42,508 nt of DNA from a virus. Made by a program: the position numbers and the translations under genes. Location: the IMG/VR virus record IMGVR_UViG_3300031963_000320, positions 1 through 42,508 of that record; one strand, given 5' to 3'. Below the pieces are notes generated by a model. It ran no database searches, was not told where the DNA came from, and worked only from the letters and a program-made list of their open reading frames with translations. Below, piece after piece: positions 15,682 through 24,385 of the stretch (its first letter is position 1; the number at the start of each line of letters is the position of its first letter).

Positions 15682-17286
15682 CTATTGGTTTTTTATAATA
15701 ATTAATTTTTTTGTTTTATCGTCTGGATCTAATTCTAGATTAGGAGTATAATCTTTAGATGGAACATATACGCTCTTATTTACATTCTCTTCTAAACGTC
15801 CACTACTATTTAAATTATTAACATAGGTAGCAGGATGCTCACCAAATTTATCCCATTCTCTAACCCATCCAACATTATCTATAAAAAATATTTGATTACC
15901 TTCTTGGTCGGTGGGAGTTAATAGACTAGAATAAAAAACATTAGCATCAGAAGAATTTTCTTGTTTTATTGGATCAAGATTATATGGTCGAGACATATTT
16001 TTAGCATCAGAATCGGTAAAAGAGGGTATATCATTGAGGTTAATATCTCGTGTTGGTTTATCAAAAACTATGCTTATAGTGCTTTGTTCCATACGATTAT
16101 TAAGAACCGCAGATTGCGCTATACTTATAGAAGATATATAGCATTCGTTGATTATGTCACAATCTGTAAATTGATAACAATAGCCAGTATATTTACATAC
16201 TTTCTTATTATTATCACATTTTGGCATAACAGTAAAACTGCCTTGAATTTGATTTATTGTGTCTTGTAAAAGATTAGCTATTTTAATTTTATTTTGAATA
16301 ATTATATTATCATTATGTGGCACTTGATTATTTTGAAATAGTTTAAAAAAATTATTCCACGTAAGAGAATTGAGATTTAAAACTTTCTCTAAATTATTTC
16401 TCATATATGCTACAGCTTCTTTTTTTGACCATTGTGTATTATAATCAGCTGGCATTTTAAGAGCTGGTATTATTGATGATTTGACATCGACTACTCTTTG
16501 CATACCTGGAGAATCTTTTGGTCCATCTGTTAGTGTAGAACTAAATACTTTATGATATTTAAGTTTAGCAAGAAGTTTTCCGTCTGGAATATTAATTTTA
16601 TCAAAATATAATATAGCTGATGTTACTTCTTTAAAAGAGACTTTTATTACTATTTCTCTTTCTCTACTAGGATCAACTAGATTATTAAAACTACATAATA
16701 ATTTAGCAGGCATACCCCTATTATCATCGTCTGGACAACTAAATGATTGTGTGCAAGGTCTCATGTCTAGATCTAATGCTGATGGCGCTAAATATAAACT
16801 TAACCTCATCCAATCTGTAAAATTTAATTCTACTCTATCTTTATTACCAGTATCAATACTAAATAAAAGATTGAATTTTTCTTTTCCTTTATCATATAAA
16901 CGGAGTGTTTTACTACTTGGTAGTTTAAATGTTTTTGATTTATTATTAATATATGTCGTTATCCTAGATACGTTTTGTTCTTCAAAACATTGCTTAAATA
17001 TATTTTCAAAATTACTATTTTTTATCGAATGTAGTTGTGTTTCGTAGTTGTTGAGATATATGCTTGGAGATTGGGCTGGTTTTTTTCTCCAATATCCACC
17101 ACAGTCACCATCGTTTGCTTCTCGTTGTTCTTCTTTTGGAATTCCTTTATCATTAACAGATGCAGCATCAAACGCATACTCATCATATCTAGGTTCACCA
17201 TCAGAAAACAAGCCATTATGGAGAATTATTAAATCAAAATCTTCTTTCATTTCTTCAATTTCTGCATCTGTAAAATTTTTTGACAT
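15682..17286 (-). CDS. Large hypothetical, probable virion protein
   Basis: 534 residues that I cannot assign. Acidic start (MSKNFTDAEIEEMKEDFDLI), a mixed alpha/beta middle and several scattered cysteines, including CDNNKKVCKYTGYCYQFTDC near residue 350. The sequence contains no enzyme motif I can name. The ATG overlaps the upstream stop by one base (TAATG), and the next gene follows after 10 bases, so it is part of the virion gene run. Confidence 0.68.
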   Translation of the reverse strand: MSKNFTDAEIEEMKEDFDLIILHNGLFSDGEPRYDEYAFDAASVNDKGIPKEEQREANDGDCGGYWRKKPAQSPSIYLNNYETQLHSIKNSNFENIFKQCFEEQNVSRITTYINNKSKTFKLPSSKTLRLYDKGKEKFNLLFSIDTGNKDRVELNFTDWMRLSLYLAPSALDLDMRPCTQSFSCPDDDNRGMPAKLLCSFNNLVDPSREREIVIKVSFKEVTSAILYFDKINIPDGKLLAKLKYHKVFSSTLTDGPKDSPGMQRVVDVKSSIIPALKMPADYNTQWSKKEAVAYMRNNLEKVLNLNSLTWNNFFKLFQNNQVPHNDNIIIQNKIKIANLLQDTINQIQGSFTVMPKCDNNKKVCKYTGYCYQFTDCDIINECYISSISIAQSAVLNNRMEQSTISIVFDKPTRDINLNDIPSFTDSDAKNMSRPYNLDPIKQENSSDANVFYSSLLTPTDQEGNQIFFIDNVGWVREWDKFGEHPATYVNNLNSSGRLEENVNKSVYVPSKDYTPNLELDPDDKTKKLIIIKNQ

Positions 17287-17534
17287 TAATAATATATCCT
17301 GATTGGGTAATTGGGTGAAAATGTAATTATATTATTGTGTGATAATTCAGGAGATATTGATAGTGATCTATATAATATATTATTTCTACCAATAATAGAT
17401 CTAGAATAATGAATAAAGCCATTGAAATTATTATTGTTGGTAATATTATTATTGGTACTATAATTTATAAATTGACCAAAATAAGTTATTAACTTATTAT
17501 TATTTATAGTAGAATTAATAATAAAATTAGACAT
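17286..17534 (-). CDS. Small asparagine/isoleucine-rich hypothetical protein
   Basis: 82 residues, low complexity (NNNITNNNNFNGFIHYSRSI). It is accepted as a gene because it fills the space between two coupled genes: it overlaps the upstream stop by 8 bases and its stop overlaps the next ATG by one. No function can be suggested. Confidence 0.5.
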   Translation of the reverse strand: MSNFIINSTINNNKLITYFGQFINYSTNNNITNNNNFNGFIHYSRSIIGRNNILYRSLSISPELSHNNIITFSPNYPIRIYY

Positions 17535-18171
17535 AATTAAGCTTTATGCTTTCTATTTGATTTGTACTAAATCCAAATGGTGACATTTTTTGAATATGTT
17601 GAATTTGATCATTTTTCCACACATTACCATTCACAATAGTATTAATACCTGTTTTATTATTTAAATAAGCACAAGCAATTATATTGTCATCAATATTATC
17701 TAAAAATAATCCAGTTGATGGATAAACAATATTTACACCACACTCTAATAATATTTCACAAGCTTTAATCAATAATTGGTGATCAAATTTGCGATATTCT
17801 AATATATATCTAAGTTGAATATTATGATTATTACATAATGCTATATTTTTTTTAATATCATCTCTAAATTTAGCGTATTTTCTATTTACTACGTTAAAGT
17901 ATGGCATAGTAACACTGACAAAATTTATGCCAATATTTATTGTATCTACGATTAGATCCTGTCTACGCTCTATATCAGAAGAAGCTAATGGATAATCTAC
18001 AAAACAACCTAGTTGAATTTGAGATGATAATGAACAATTTTTTTTTATATATTTAATATGATGAATTGTTCCAAGAATACTAGATATTGGATACTGAATA
18101 ACTGTTTCTATATTATTTTTAATATCGATTTCTTTATCGTCAATATTATTAAGATAATATTCTATAAACAT
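17527..18171 (-). CDS. DeoC-fold (deoxyribose-phosphate aldolase-like) protein lacking catalytic residues
   Basis: 214 residues that line up along much of E. coli DeoC. Matches: CFVDYPLASSDIERR against TNFPHGNDDID; FVSVTMPYF against EVDVVFPY; LRYILEYRKFDHQLLIKACE against [20 protein letters not shown]; YPSTG against KTSTG; PFGFSTNQIESI against RFGASSLLASL. The Schiff-base lysine (E. coli K167) is Y150 here, the proton-relay D102 is S86, and the K201 region (FKPAGGVRT) has become TIVNGNVWK. It is therefore unlikely to be an aldolase. Situated among virion genes next to a ClpP-like protease, it may be a recruited TIM-barrel structural or regulatory protein. The alignment is by eye. Confidence 0.6.
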   Translation of the reverse strand: MFIEYYLNNIDDKEIDIKNNIETVIQYPISSILGTIHHIKYIKKNCSLSSQIQLGCFVDYPLASSDIERRQDLIVDTINIGINFVSVTMPYFNVVNRKYAKFRDDIKKNIALCNNHNIQLRYILEYRKFDHQLLIKACEILLECGVNIVYPSTGLFLDNIDDNIIACAYLNNKTGINTIVNGNVWKNDQIQHIQKMSPFGFSTNQIESIKLNYV

Positions 18172-18836
18172 TTAGTAAGTTTTTTCTTAATATGATCAAT
18201 AGATTGATATGGACTTTCTCCAAAAATACCATCAGCAAAACCATAATACACCGATTCTTCCGAATTTAATATCCAATCAGATTTATTAGATAATTGAGAA
18301 GTTATATGTTTTTTTACCATAGATCTCTTCCAGCTTTTTTCTTTAGCCATTGGGGATGTGATACTTTTTTCCGTAAAAATATCAATCATTTTAGAAGCTT
18401 CTTTTTCGGTCCATTTTAAATTACTCAATGCCGCTTTGTGTTCGCCATCCAAAGTTAATGAGCCGTAATGTATTAACATATAAGCATTGGGCATTAAAAT
18501 TCTAATATCAGCAGCTTGAAAAATAACACCGCTAGCAGACTCGGCTTTAGCATAAGCTAAACAACCAATTGGAGATTCTGATTGTTGAATAGCGTCATAA
18601 ATACCCAAACAATCAGACCAGTCTCCTCCAGGCATGTGCATATGAATAACTATTGGATCATATGATAATGTATTTAAATATCTTAAATTTTTTTCGAAAG
18701 CCACAGCACATCGATAATCAACACCATTTTCGTCTTCACTGTCCATTAGGTAAGAATGCAAATAAATTTCTCTATTTTCTGGATCAATACCATAATGGTG
18801 CAAATTTGTAAGTTTTTGTTCAAAATTAGATGTCAT
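18162..18836 (-). CDS. ClpP-like (S14) serine protease
   Basis: 224 residues with the ClpP fold signature: IVIHMHMPGGDWSDCLGIYD (residues 62-81), nucleophile region AYAKAESASGVIFQAAD (S100), and MLIHYGS with H123. The C-terminal segment SDWILNSEESVYYGFADGIF matches ClpP 'RDRFLSAPEAVEYGLVD'. The usual catalytic aspartate four residues earlier seems replaced by serine or asparagine, so activity is uncertain. In phages such proteins can be prohead proteases or ClpP mimics; a position near scaffold-like genes favours head maturation. ATGA overlap upstream, 10-base overlap with the DeoC-like gene downstream. Confidence 0.8.
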   Translation of the reverse strand: MTSNFEQKLTNLHHYGIDPENREIYLHSYLMDSEDENGVDYRCAVAFEKNLRYLNTLSYDPIVIHMHMPGGDWSDCLGIYDAIQQSESPIGCLAYAKAESASGVIFQAADIRILMPNAYMLIHYGSLTLDGEHKAALSNLKWTEKEASKMIDIFTEKSITSPMAKEKSWKRSMVKKHITSQLSNKSDWILNSEESVYYGFADGIFGESPYQSIDHIKKKLTKCL

Positions 18837-19237
18837 AAAAGTATTTCTTTGATTTTATGATTTATAGTATCCATAACTTTACGATCTTCAAATGCTTTAC
18901 CAAAAGAAATTCTAAATCTATATCTTGTAAAAATATCTAATGTTTCTACACCACTAATAGATTGTAATAATTCTGCAACAGTTTTAGTAATATCAAAATT
19001 AGTATGCCCAATCCAAAAATTAAAAATTTTAGTGCAATCTGTGTGTTCATTGAATGGGATGATACCCATAGTTGTTGCTAAAACATTATTTTTTTTGTAT
19101 GTAGGTTGTTCTATATATTCTTCATTATCCTCGATAATAGTGCTTTGATCATATCCTGGCCATTCAACAGCATCTGGATCACTACCATATGGATCTACCC
19201 ATTTTTCCCAAATGATAACTGGTTCAAGATTTAACAT
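18833..19237 (-). CDS. Conserved-type phage hypothetical protein
   Basis: 134 residues. It starts MLNLEPVIIWEKWVDPYGSD and has a conserved-looking core TTMGIIPFNEHTDCTKIFNF followed by WIGHTNFDIT. Proteins with this 'MGIIP..EHT...KIFNFW.GHTNFDI' core occur in other large phages in my memory, without a known function. Its place in the virion gene run suggests a structural or assembly role. Confidence 0.7.
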   Translation of the reverse strand: MLNLEPVIIWEKWVDPYGSDPDAVEWPGYDQSTIIEDNEEYIEQPTYKKNNVLATTMGIIPFNEHTDCTKIFNFWIGHTNFDITKTVAELLQSISGVETLDIFTRYRFRISFGKAFEDRKVMDTINHKIKEILL

Positions 19238-19559
19238 TTTTTTGAAAAGTTTCTAGTGGTTTAATAATAGCTGTATTATTGTTTAATGTATAATAATGAT
19301 TTAGTTTATTTAAAATAAGATTAATAAAATGTTCATCGATATTATTCTTATCTTGTAAAGATTTAATAATAGCGTTAAACAATAAACCATTATTTATGGC
19401 ATATAACATAATAGCAATTTGATTAGCACTATCATCAGAATAGTCATTATGATTAATAATAGTTTCAATACTGTCGTTGTCTATATGAAAAATTAGTTTA
19501 AAAATATTTTTAGATTTAGATTTTTTGCGGGAAAATAAATTAAACATATTATAATCCAT
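19224..19559 (-). CDS. Small hypothetical protein
   Basis: 111 residues (MDYNMFNLFSRKKSKSKNIF...), helical, with a basic N-terminus and an acidic middle. Two starts are possible: ATG 19559, or ATG 19547, which lies one base past the upstream stop with GGA 7 bases before it. The longer form is listed. It overlaps the next gene by 14 bases. Function unknown. Confidence 0.6.
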   Translation of the reverse strand: MDYNMFNLFSRKKSKSKNIFKLIFHIDNDSIETIINHNDYSDDSANQIAIMLYAINNGLLFNAIIKSLQDKNNIDEHFINLILNKLNHYYTLNNNTAIIKPLETFQKNVKS

Positions 19560-19938
19560 ATTTTATAGTGTCACCAATAATTGATAATTCATTTGGAATA
19601 TTGGTATCTATAAAATTAAAAGTTTTCCAAAAGTATCCATCATGAGTATCTAATGGGGGTAATGTTAAACCATATAGTATATTTATATTATTATTATCAA
19701 ATAAATTATTTAATATATCATTATTAATAGCTAATAATTGTACTCGATCTTCATAATTATCTATATATTTATCATTAATAAATATAGTTTTAATAAATGT
19801 AATGATATTTTTTTGTAAATTTTTATAATTATTTGGTGTAAATTTTGGAAAAATAATCTTATTTTGATCTATAGATAAAATATATTTTTCATTATTTTTT
19901 AAATTGGCACTAACTATACTTAGAATAATATTAATCAT
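19549..19938 (-). CDS. Hypothetical protein
   Basis: 129 residues, rich in Ile and Asn, no family recognised (ILYGLTLPPLDTHDGYFWKT is the most distinctive segment). It begins two bases after the sigma-factor stop and overlaps the following gene by 11 bases, so it is translated as part of the same transcript. Confidence 0.6.
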   Translation of the reverse strand: MINIILSIVSANLKNNEKYILSIDQNKIIFPKFTPNNYKNLQKNIITFIKTIFINDKYIDNYEDRVQLLAINNDILNNLFDNNNINILYGLTLPPLDTHDGYFWKTFNFIDTNIPNELSIIGDTIKYGL

Positions 19939-19939
19939 A

Positions 19940-20587
19940 TTAATTACTCATATTACGAATTTTATCAATGGCTTTTTTAATCCCTTGTCTAACTGCTTCT
20001 CTAGTAATAGAAAATTTTTGACCAATTTCAGCAAATGTTTTATTTTCAAAATAATACATTCTAATATATTCACATTGTTTTTCAGATAAAATATTATTTT
20101 TTGGCGATAATATTGTTTCAAAATATTCTTTGAGATTTTTATCACTTTCTGCTTTTAATATAATATCAACTGGATTTTGCTTTTCAACACATAAAATATC
20201 TAATAATGAACATTCTTCAGTATTGTCAAAACCACTATGAATGTCTATGCCTCTTTTGCTTTTTTTATTTTTTTTACGACTAACATAGCTTTTTATAGCC
20301 CATATCGCACATTGATTTCGATATGAATATTTAGTTTTCTGTTGACCAGTTTCTCCTTTGCGGTCTTTATCCCATCTCCAATCTGCCATCATAATACAGT
20401 TGGCTACACTGGAAATAGCATCTTCACTCTTCAGCATTTCTTTACCGATATTTCCTGGAAAATTTTTGCCAAATTTAGAGATAGCTTTTTGTGCTAGATT
20501 AATGTAAAAATCTAAAGATTCAAACTGTATATTTTGATGATCCTGATAAGCAAGTTTTCTATTACCAACAGATACAATATCTATCAT
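19940..20587 (-). CDS. Sigma-70-family RNA polymerase sigma factor (phage late-type candidate)
   Basis: 215 residues with a region-2-like helix block (residues 56-103, SSVANCIMMADWRWDKDRKG, then YSYRNQCAIWAIKSYV) and a C-terminal region-4 helix-turn-helix (residues 166-211, LSEKQCEYIRMYYFENKTFA, then EIGQKFSITREAVRQGIKKA). It lacks regions 1 and 3, like T4 gp55 and ECF-type factors. It would bind host core polymerase and redirect it to phage promoters; the GGTGTATA motifs in this window are the natural candidates. AAGGA lies about 8 bases before the ATG. It sits in the head-gene transcription unit, which would give positive feedback if that unit is late. Confidence 0.82.
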   Translation of the reverse strand: MIDIVSVGNRKLAYQDHQNIQFESLDFYINLAQKAISKFGKNFPGNIGKEMLKSEDAISSVANCIMMADWRWDKDRKGETGQQKTKYSYRNQCAIWAIKSYVSRKKNKKSKRGIDIHSGFDNTEECSLLDILCVEKQNPVDIILKAESDKNLKEYFETILSPKNNILSEKQCEYIRMYYFENKTFAEIGQKFSITREAVRQGIKKAIDKIRNMSN

Positions 20588-20641
20588 ATATTTTCCTTAT
20601 TAAGAAGTCCTAATTTAATTATTATTTGAAGTCTAAACTAA

Positions 20642-21604
20642 TTACTTAGTTAATTTTTTCCATTGTTCTGGATCTGGTCTATCCGGATCGCCTGGTTTTG
20701 CAGGTCGATATTTTTTGCCTTCTCGTTCTTTTTTCTTTCTAATATTATCCCATAGTCCAGGTTTATCACCAGACATGGTTTCCTCAACAGGGGCGGTAAC
20801 TATAGTATCGTCCTTTGAGGGTTGAAAAGTATAGTGCGGAAGATTTTTTATCTTAACTTTTTTTTTACGTTCAGATGCTTCTGTATCAGTCTCTGTGCGA
20901 CCGAACATAACAAAATTATGGATTGTTAACATATAGTCTTCCGTCACAGCAATTTTACCCTGTAGCCAGCTTTCTGTCAAGGCTTCTTTTACCGCAGGAT
21001 TGTCTAATGCTTGTAATATAATATTTGCATGTGTCGCAATAGATTTAATAGAACCCACACTCATTTCATAAAAATCATTTTTGTATTCCATAAGTTCTTG
21101 TTCTACTGTTTCTTGTTCCATCTCTTCAACCTGTGTAAAGTCTTGACCTTTAGATTTTTTAATTTCCATTAGTTTTTTCTTTAAAAGTTCTAATTCTATT
21201 TCTTTTTCAATTTTTTCCATTTCTATTTCTATTTGGTCATTTTCTTCTTCATCTTCCTTCATATCATTTTCATATTCATTATTCATTAATTCGCAAGCTT
21301 TAATATTTAATTTTTCTTTGGTAGCTTTTGGTAAAGCTGCGACAAATTCTGGGCCTTTCTTTTTAGCAAAGTTATAGAGTTTCTTTAAGAAAGCATCATA
21401 ACTCATTTGACCCTTCATGCGACCAAAATTGCTGATAGCATCTGGAATATCTTGTGGACTAACAATTGGAAATGAGCGAGTTTGTGGAAATAAGAAATCG
21501 CTGTCCTTTAAATCGCTTCTTTTTTTGCCTTTGTATGTTTTTTGTGCAGCTTCTGACAATGTCTCATTTACTGAACCTAAAATATCTTTGATTCGCTCAC
21601 TCAT
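20642..21604 (-). CDS. Head scaffold- or protease-associated phage protein
   Basis: 320 residues. The N-terminal domain (KKRSDLKDSDFLFPQTRSFP, then IVSPQDIPDAISNFGRM) is the 'DFAFP..R.FPI....V..AI..F' module seen in phage head morphogenesis proteins. The middle (about 115-170) is a highly charged coiled coil typical of scaffolds. A helical domain (residues 175-245) and a basic, proline-rich tail follow. It likely assists capsid assembly. AAAGGGG precedes the ATG. The 54-base spacer downstream leads to the sigma factor. Confidence 0.65.
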   Translation of the reverse strand: MSERIKDILGSVNETLSEAAQKTYKGKKRSDLKDSDFLFPQTRSFPIVSPQDIPDAISNFGRMKGQMSYDAFLKKLYNFAKKKGPEFVAALPKATKEKLNIKACELMNNEYENDMKEDEEENDQIEIEMEKIEKEIELELLKKKLMEIKKSKGQDFTQVEEMEQETVEQELMEYKNDFYEMSVGSIKSIATHANIILQALDNPAVKEALTESWLQGKIAVTEDYMLTIHNFVMFGRTETDTEASERKKKVKIKNLPHYTFQPSKDDTIVTAPVEETMSGDKPGLWDNIRKKKEREGKKYRPAKPGDPDRPDPEQWKKLTK

Positions 21605-21626
21605 TATTTGCCCCTTTATAAATTAA

Positions 21627-22136
21627 TTACCATGCTTTGCAAGACCAATATCTTGCTTTCCACTTTGGACCAGGATTATCACAATTGTGTCTAGCTCTAA
21701 AACTTTTTCTACGTTCTGGAATATTCTTTTTGATAGTCATATTAGGATCGCCAAAATTAACTTTAACAACATTACCATTTTCGTTTTTAACATAAACACT
21801 AAATTTTTTAGGACCATCTGGTGTTCTAAATGGCTTATTAAGAGTGACTTTACGGCCCTGATATTCTGATCCTAAAATTTTGCCTTCTTCATCATATATC
21901 TCTGAGGCTTCTATCTCCCATACAAACTCATCCCATTCATCATCCCATGAACAATTTTGTGCAAAAAGTTCATCATGAACTTCTTCTATTAAATTACCTT
22001 TTGTGCGCGTTTGACCTAAACAAATAGCTACTCTTTGTTTAGTATCTGGATAATCCTTTTTCATTGTCTCATTACTCATACAGCGAGACACATACTTATT
22101 TTTATCTTCGTTTTGTTTTCTTTTTGGAATGGGCAT
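21627..22136 (-). CDS. Phage head-associated protein with DUF6321-like C-terminus
   Basis: 169 residues. The N-terminal motif MPIPKRKQNEDKNKYVSRCM, then KKDYPDTKQRVAICLGQ, is common as a tail on phage portal, protease or scaffold proteins. The C-terminal domain (FSVYVKNENGNVVKVNFGDP, then ERRKSFRARHNCDNPGPKWK and ARYWSCKAW) is a small domain found in many head-assembly regions; I believe it is DUF6321. The function is unproven, with prohead assembly likely. First gene after the candidate late promoter at 22151; GGAG 7 bases before the ATG. Confidence 0.7.
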   Translation of the reverse strand: MPIPKRKQNEDKNKYVSRCMSNETMKKDYPDTKQRVAICLGQTRTKGNLIEEVHDELFAQNCSWDDEWDEFVWEIEASEIYDEEGKILGSEYQGRKVTLNKPFRTPDGPKKFSVYVKNENGNVVKVNFGDPNMTIKKNIPERRKSFRARHNCDNPGPKWKARYWSCKAW

Positions 22137-22150
22137 ATATTATCTCCTTG

Positions 22151-22170
22151 ATAGTATATTATACACCAAA
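22151..22170 (-). promoter_or_regulatory. Candidate phage late promoter
   Basis: Minus-strand TTTGGTGTATAATATACTAT in the 42-base gap between the glycosyltransferase stop and the first head gene (start 22136). It contains TATAATATA, close to the T4 late consensus TATAAATA, preceded by GGTG. Confidence 0.6.
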
Positions 22171-22178
22171 TAATTGGT

Positions 22179-23249
22179 CTAATTATTCATATGATCATAT
22201 ATAATATTAGCTGTTTTTTGCCATGTTAAATTTTGAGCAGTTTTTAAGCCATTATTATTTGTTCTAATATTATTTTTATATACATATCTCATATATTCAA
22301 TAGCTTGATCTATCTGATTTTGTCCGATAGTTGCCCAGTTGCCGCTCTTGCCATGAAACCATATATTATCAATAGCTGATTCTATTTGATCAATATTAAT
22401 TAGATAAGAATTATTACTATTACAATATTCTGTATGCGCTGAATAATTAGTTATAATAATAGGCTTATTCATAGCCATTAATTCTATAGCTTCATTATTC
22501 CATCCTTCACCCCTTGAAGGGAAAATACCACAATCAGCATAAGACATAACATTTGCTACAGTTTTTTGATTTGGTAATCTAGGGAAAAATCTAATTTTAT
22601 CAGATAATTTACTATTTTTATAAAATTCTATCCATTTGTTAGTTTGTTCTGTATTCAAAAATGGATTATGATTCACCATCCATAGTTCTACATCATCATG
22701 AGATTCGAACGCACTATTAAATATTTCTATTAAAATATCATGACCTTTTCTAATTTCCCATTTACCTATATTAATAAATATATAAGTATTATTTTCTTTT
22801 TTATCTTCTGGTACTATTCCATTAAAAATATTAGTATCTACTCCTTGTGGACATACTACTATTGGTTTGGTAATACCATTTTGTTCTAAAACGTTTTTAG
22901 CCCATTCAGAAGGCATAAAAATTATATCTGCTAAATTATAACTTTTTTTATCTAGTTCTTGAATTTTGTCTGTTTCAAAAAATGATAATACTCCATATTT
23001 AGAATTACCATATGGCTTAGTAAAAAAATCATTACTATGCCACAGCTTAAAAGATGGTTGGTTTGGGTCAAAATGAATTTTATTATCAATACCATGTTTA
23101 ATACAATCGGTATTCCAATCAGATTCTACATTAGGATGGGCTACAGGAAATAATACTGATTGATTATTTATATCAAATATATGCTTCCATATATTATATC
23201 CAGTAATACCATATCCAGTATAACAATCAATTGGCGAGACTATATTCAT
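22179..23249 (-). CDS. Glycosyltransferase, GT4-like (GT-B fold)
   Basis: 356 residues. The C-terminal donor-binding half has the family motifs INIGKWEIRKGHDILIEIF (residues 160-177) and FPSRGEGWNNEAIELMAMNK with the E-x4-E pair (E248, E253), followed by PIIITNYSAHTEY. The N-terminal half begins MNIVSPIDCYTGYGITGYNI. GT4 enzymes add sugars from nucleotide donors; the acceptor is unknown. ATGA overlap with GMP reductase upstream and the nearby UDP-galactopyranose mutase suggest a shared glycan pathway. Confidence 0.85.
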   Translation of the reverse strand: MNIVSPIDCYTGYGITGYNIWKHIFDINNQSVLFPVAHPNVESDWNTDCIKHGIDNKIHFDPNQPSFKLWHSNDFFTKPYGNSKYGVLSFFETDKIQELDKKSYNLADIIFMPSEWAKNVLEQNGITKPIVVCPQGVDTNIFNGIVPEDKKENNTYIFINIGKWEIRKGHDILIEIFNSAFESHDDVELWMVNHNPFLNTEQTNKWIEFYKNSKLSDKIRFFPRLPNQKTVANVMSYADCGIFPSRGEGWNNEAIELMAMNKPIIITNYSAHTEYCNSNNSYLINIDQIESAIDNIWFHGKSGNWATIGQNQIDQAIEYMRYVYKNNIRTNNNGLKTAQNLTWQKTANIIYDHMNN

Positions 23250-24385
23250 TTTTCATAAACCTTATTGTGAGTATTATTAACTTGTATAAAAGTTGTTTTT
23301 TTACCAAAATCTTTAATATTGTTAGCGCCAATATAAGTACATGCGCTTCTTAGTCCACCATAGATATCTTGTATAATATCTTGTGCTGTTCCTTTGTATG
23401 GTACTATCACGCATTTGCCTTCATCTGTTCTATAATCCGCCACTCCATTATGGTGTTTATTCATAGCATCTTTGCTACTCATACCATAATATTTCAATGA
23501 TACTTTTCTTTTTGGTGAGTTATTGCCTGGATCAAAAGGTTGCCAAAATAAATAATCTGTATCTTTGCCTCCCAAATATTCATATTGCCATTCTCCTTCA
23601 CACTCGTCAACACCAGCAAACATACTTCCCAACATTACAAAATCCGCATTTCCACCAAGAGCTTTCGCAATATCTCCGACTACTTTACAACCTCCATCGC
23701 TACAAATATGACCACCTAGACCATGAGCAGCATCGGCACATTCCATGACTGCGCTCAACTGTGGGTATCCAACACCAGTTTTTAAACGAGTGGTACAAAC
23801 ACTGCCTGACCCTATACCGACCTTGACTATATCCACACCTCCATGAATAATTAATTCTTCTGTCATTTCTGGGGTAACAACATTACCAGCCATAATTATA
23901 GAATTAGGAAAAAGTTTTCTTAAAGATGCTGCTTTTTTAACAAATTGTTCCGTATATCCGTTAGCCACATCTAAGCAAATATTAGGATATGGGTGATGAT
24001 GTTGGATCGCACTAAATACAGTTATAGCCTTTTCAAAGTCTTTATCACTAGTACCAATAGAGTAAAATACTAAATCTCTATATATGATATTGCTTTCTTT
24101 ATCATATAATTCTTGTTTATAAAAATCAATATATTCTTGTGCTGAATAGTGTTTGTGTAAACAAGTTATGGCTTGGTGCTTACCTATTGATTTAGCCATT
24201 TGCATTGTTCCAACAGTATCCATATTAGCTACCATAATTGGTGATGCTAATAATTTGCGCTTAGAATATTTGAACTTATATTCTCGCTGAATACAAACCT
24301 CGGATCGACTATTTAGTGTGGATCTTTTTGGACGTATTAACACATCATCAAAGTCCAACTTTAATTCATTAATTATTTTTTGCAT
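23246..24385 (-). CDS. guaC: GMP reductase
   Basis: 379 residues, IMPDH/GMPR family without CBS domains. The GMPR signatures are clear: ANMDTVGT (residues 53-60), HKHY (K78), GIGSGSVCTTRLKTGVGYPQ with catalytic C197, ECADAAHGLGGHICSDGGC, and MLGSMFAG. The enzyme converts GMP to IMP with NADPH, linking guanine to adenine nucleotide pools. About 30 residues longer than the E. coli enzyme. It overlaps the upstream gene by 17 bases and the glycosyltransferase by ATGA. A purine-balancing or guanine-salvage role during infection is likely. Confidence 0.92.
   Translation of the reverse strand: MQKIINELKLDFDDVLIRPKRSTLNSRSEVCIQREYKFKYSKRKLLASPIMVANMDTVGTMQMAKSIGKHQAITCLHKHYSAQEYIDFYKQELYDKESNIIYRDLVFYSIGTSDKDFEKAITVFSAIQHHHPYPNICLDVANGYTEQFVKKAASLRKLFPNSIIMAGNVVTPEMTEELIIHGGVDIVKVGIGSGSVCTTRLKTGVGYPQLSAVMECADAAHGLGGHICSDGGCKVVGDIAKALGGNADFVMLGSMFAGVDECEGEWQYEYLGGKDTDYLFWQPFDPGNNSPKRKVSLKYYGMSSKDAMNKHHNGVADYRTDEGKCVIVPYKGTAQDIIQDIYGGLRSACTYIGANNIKDFGKKTTFIQVNNTHNKVYEK

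Noticed and set aside
17727-18262. Two GGTGTA matches inside genes (near 17732 and 18250)
   Set aside because: They lie in the middle of coding sequence (CGVNIV in the DeoC-like gene, ESVYYG in the ClpP-like gene) and have no gene start shortly downstream.
23246-24385. Calling the purine enzyme IMP dehydrogenase
   Set aside because: The ANMDTVGT and SVCTTRLKTGVGYPQ motifs and the lack of CBS domains fit GMP reductase better.
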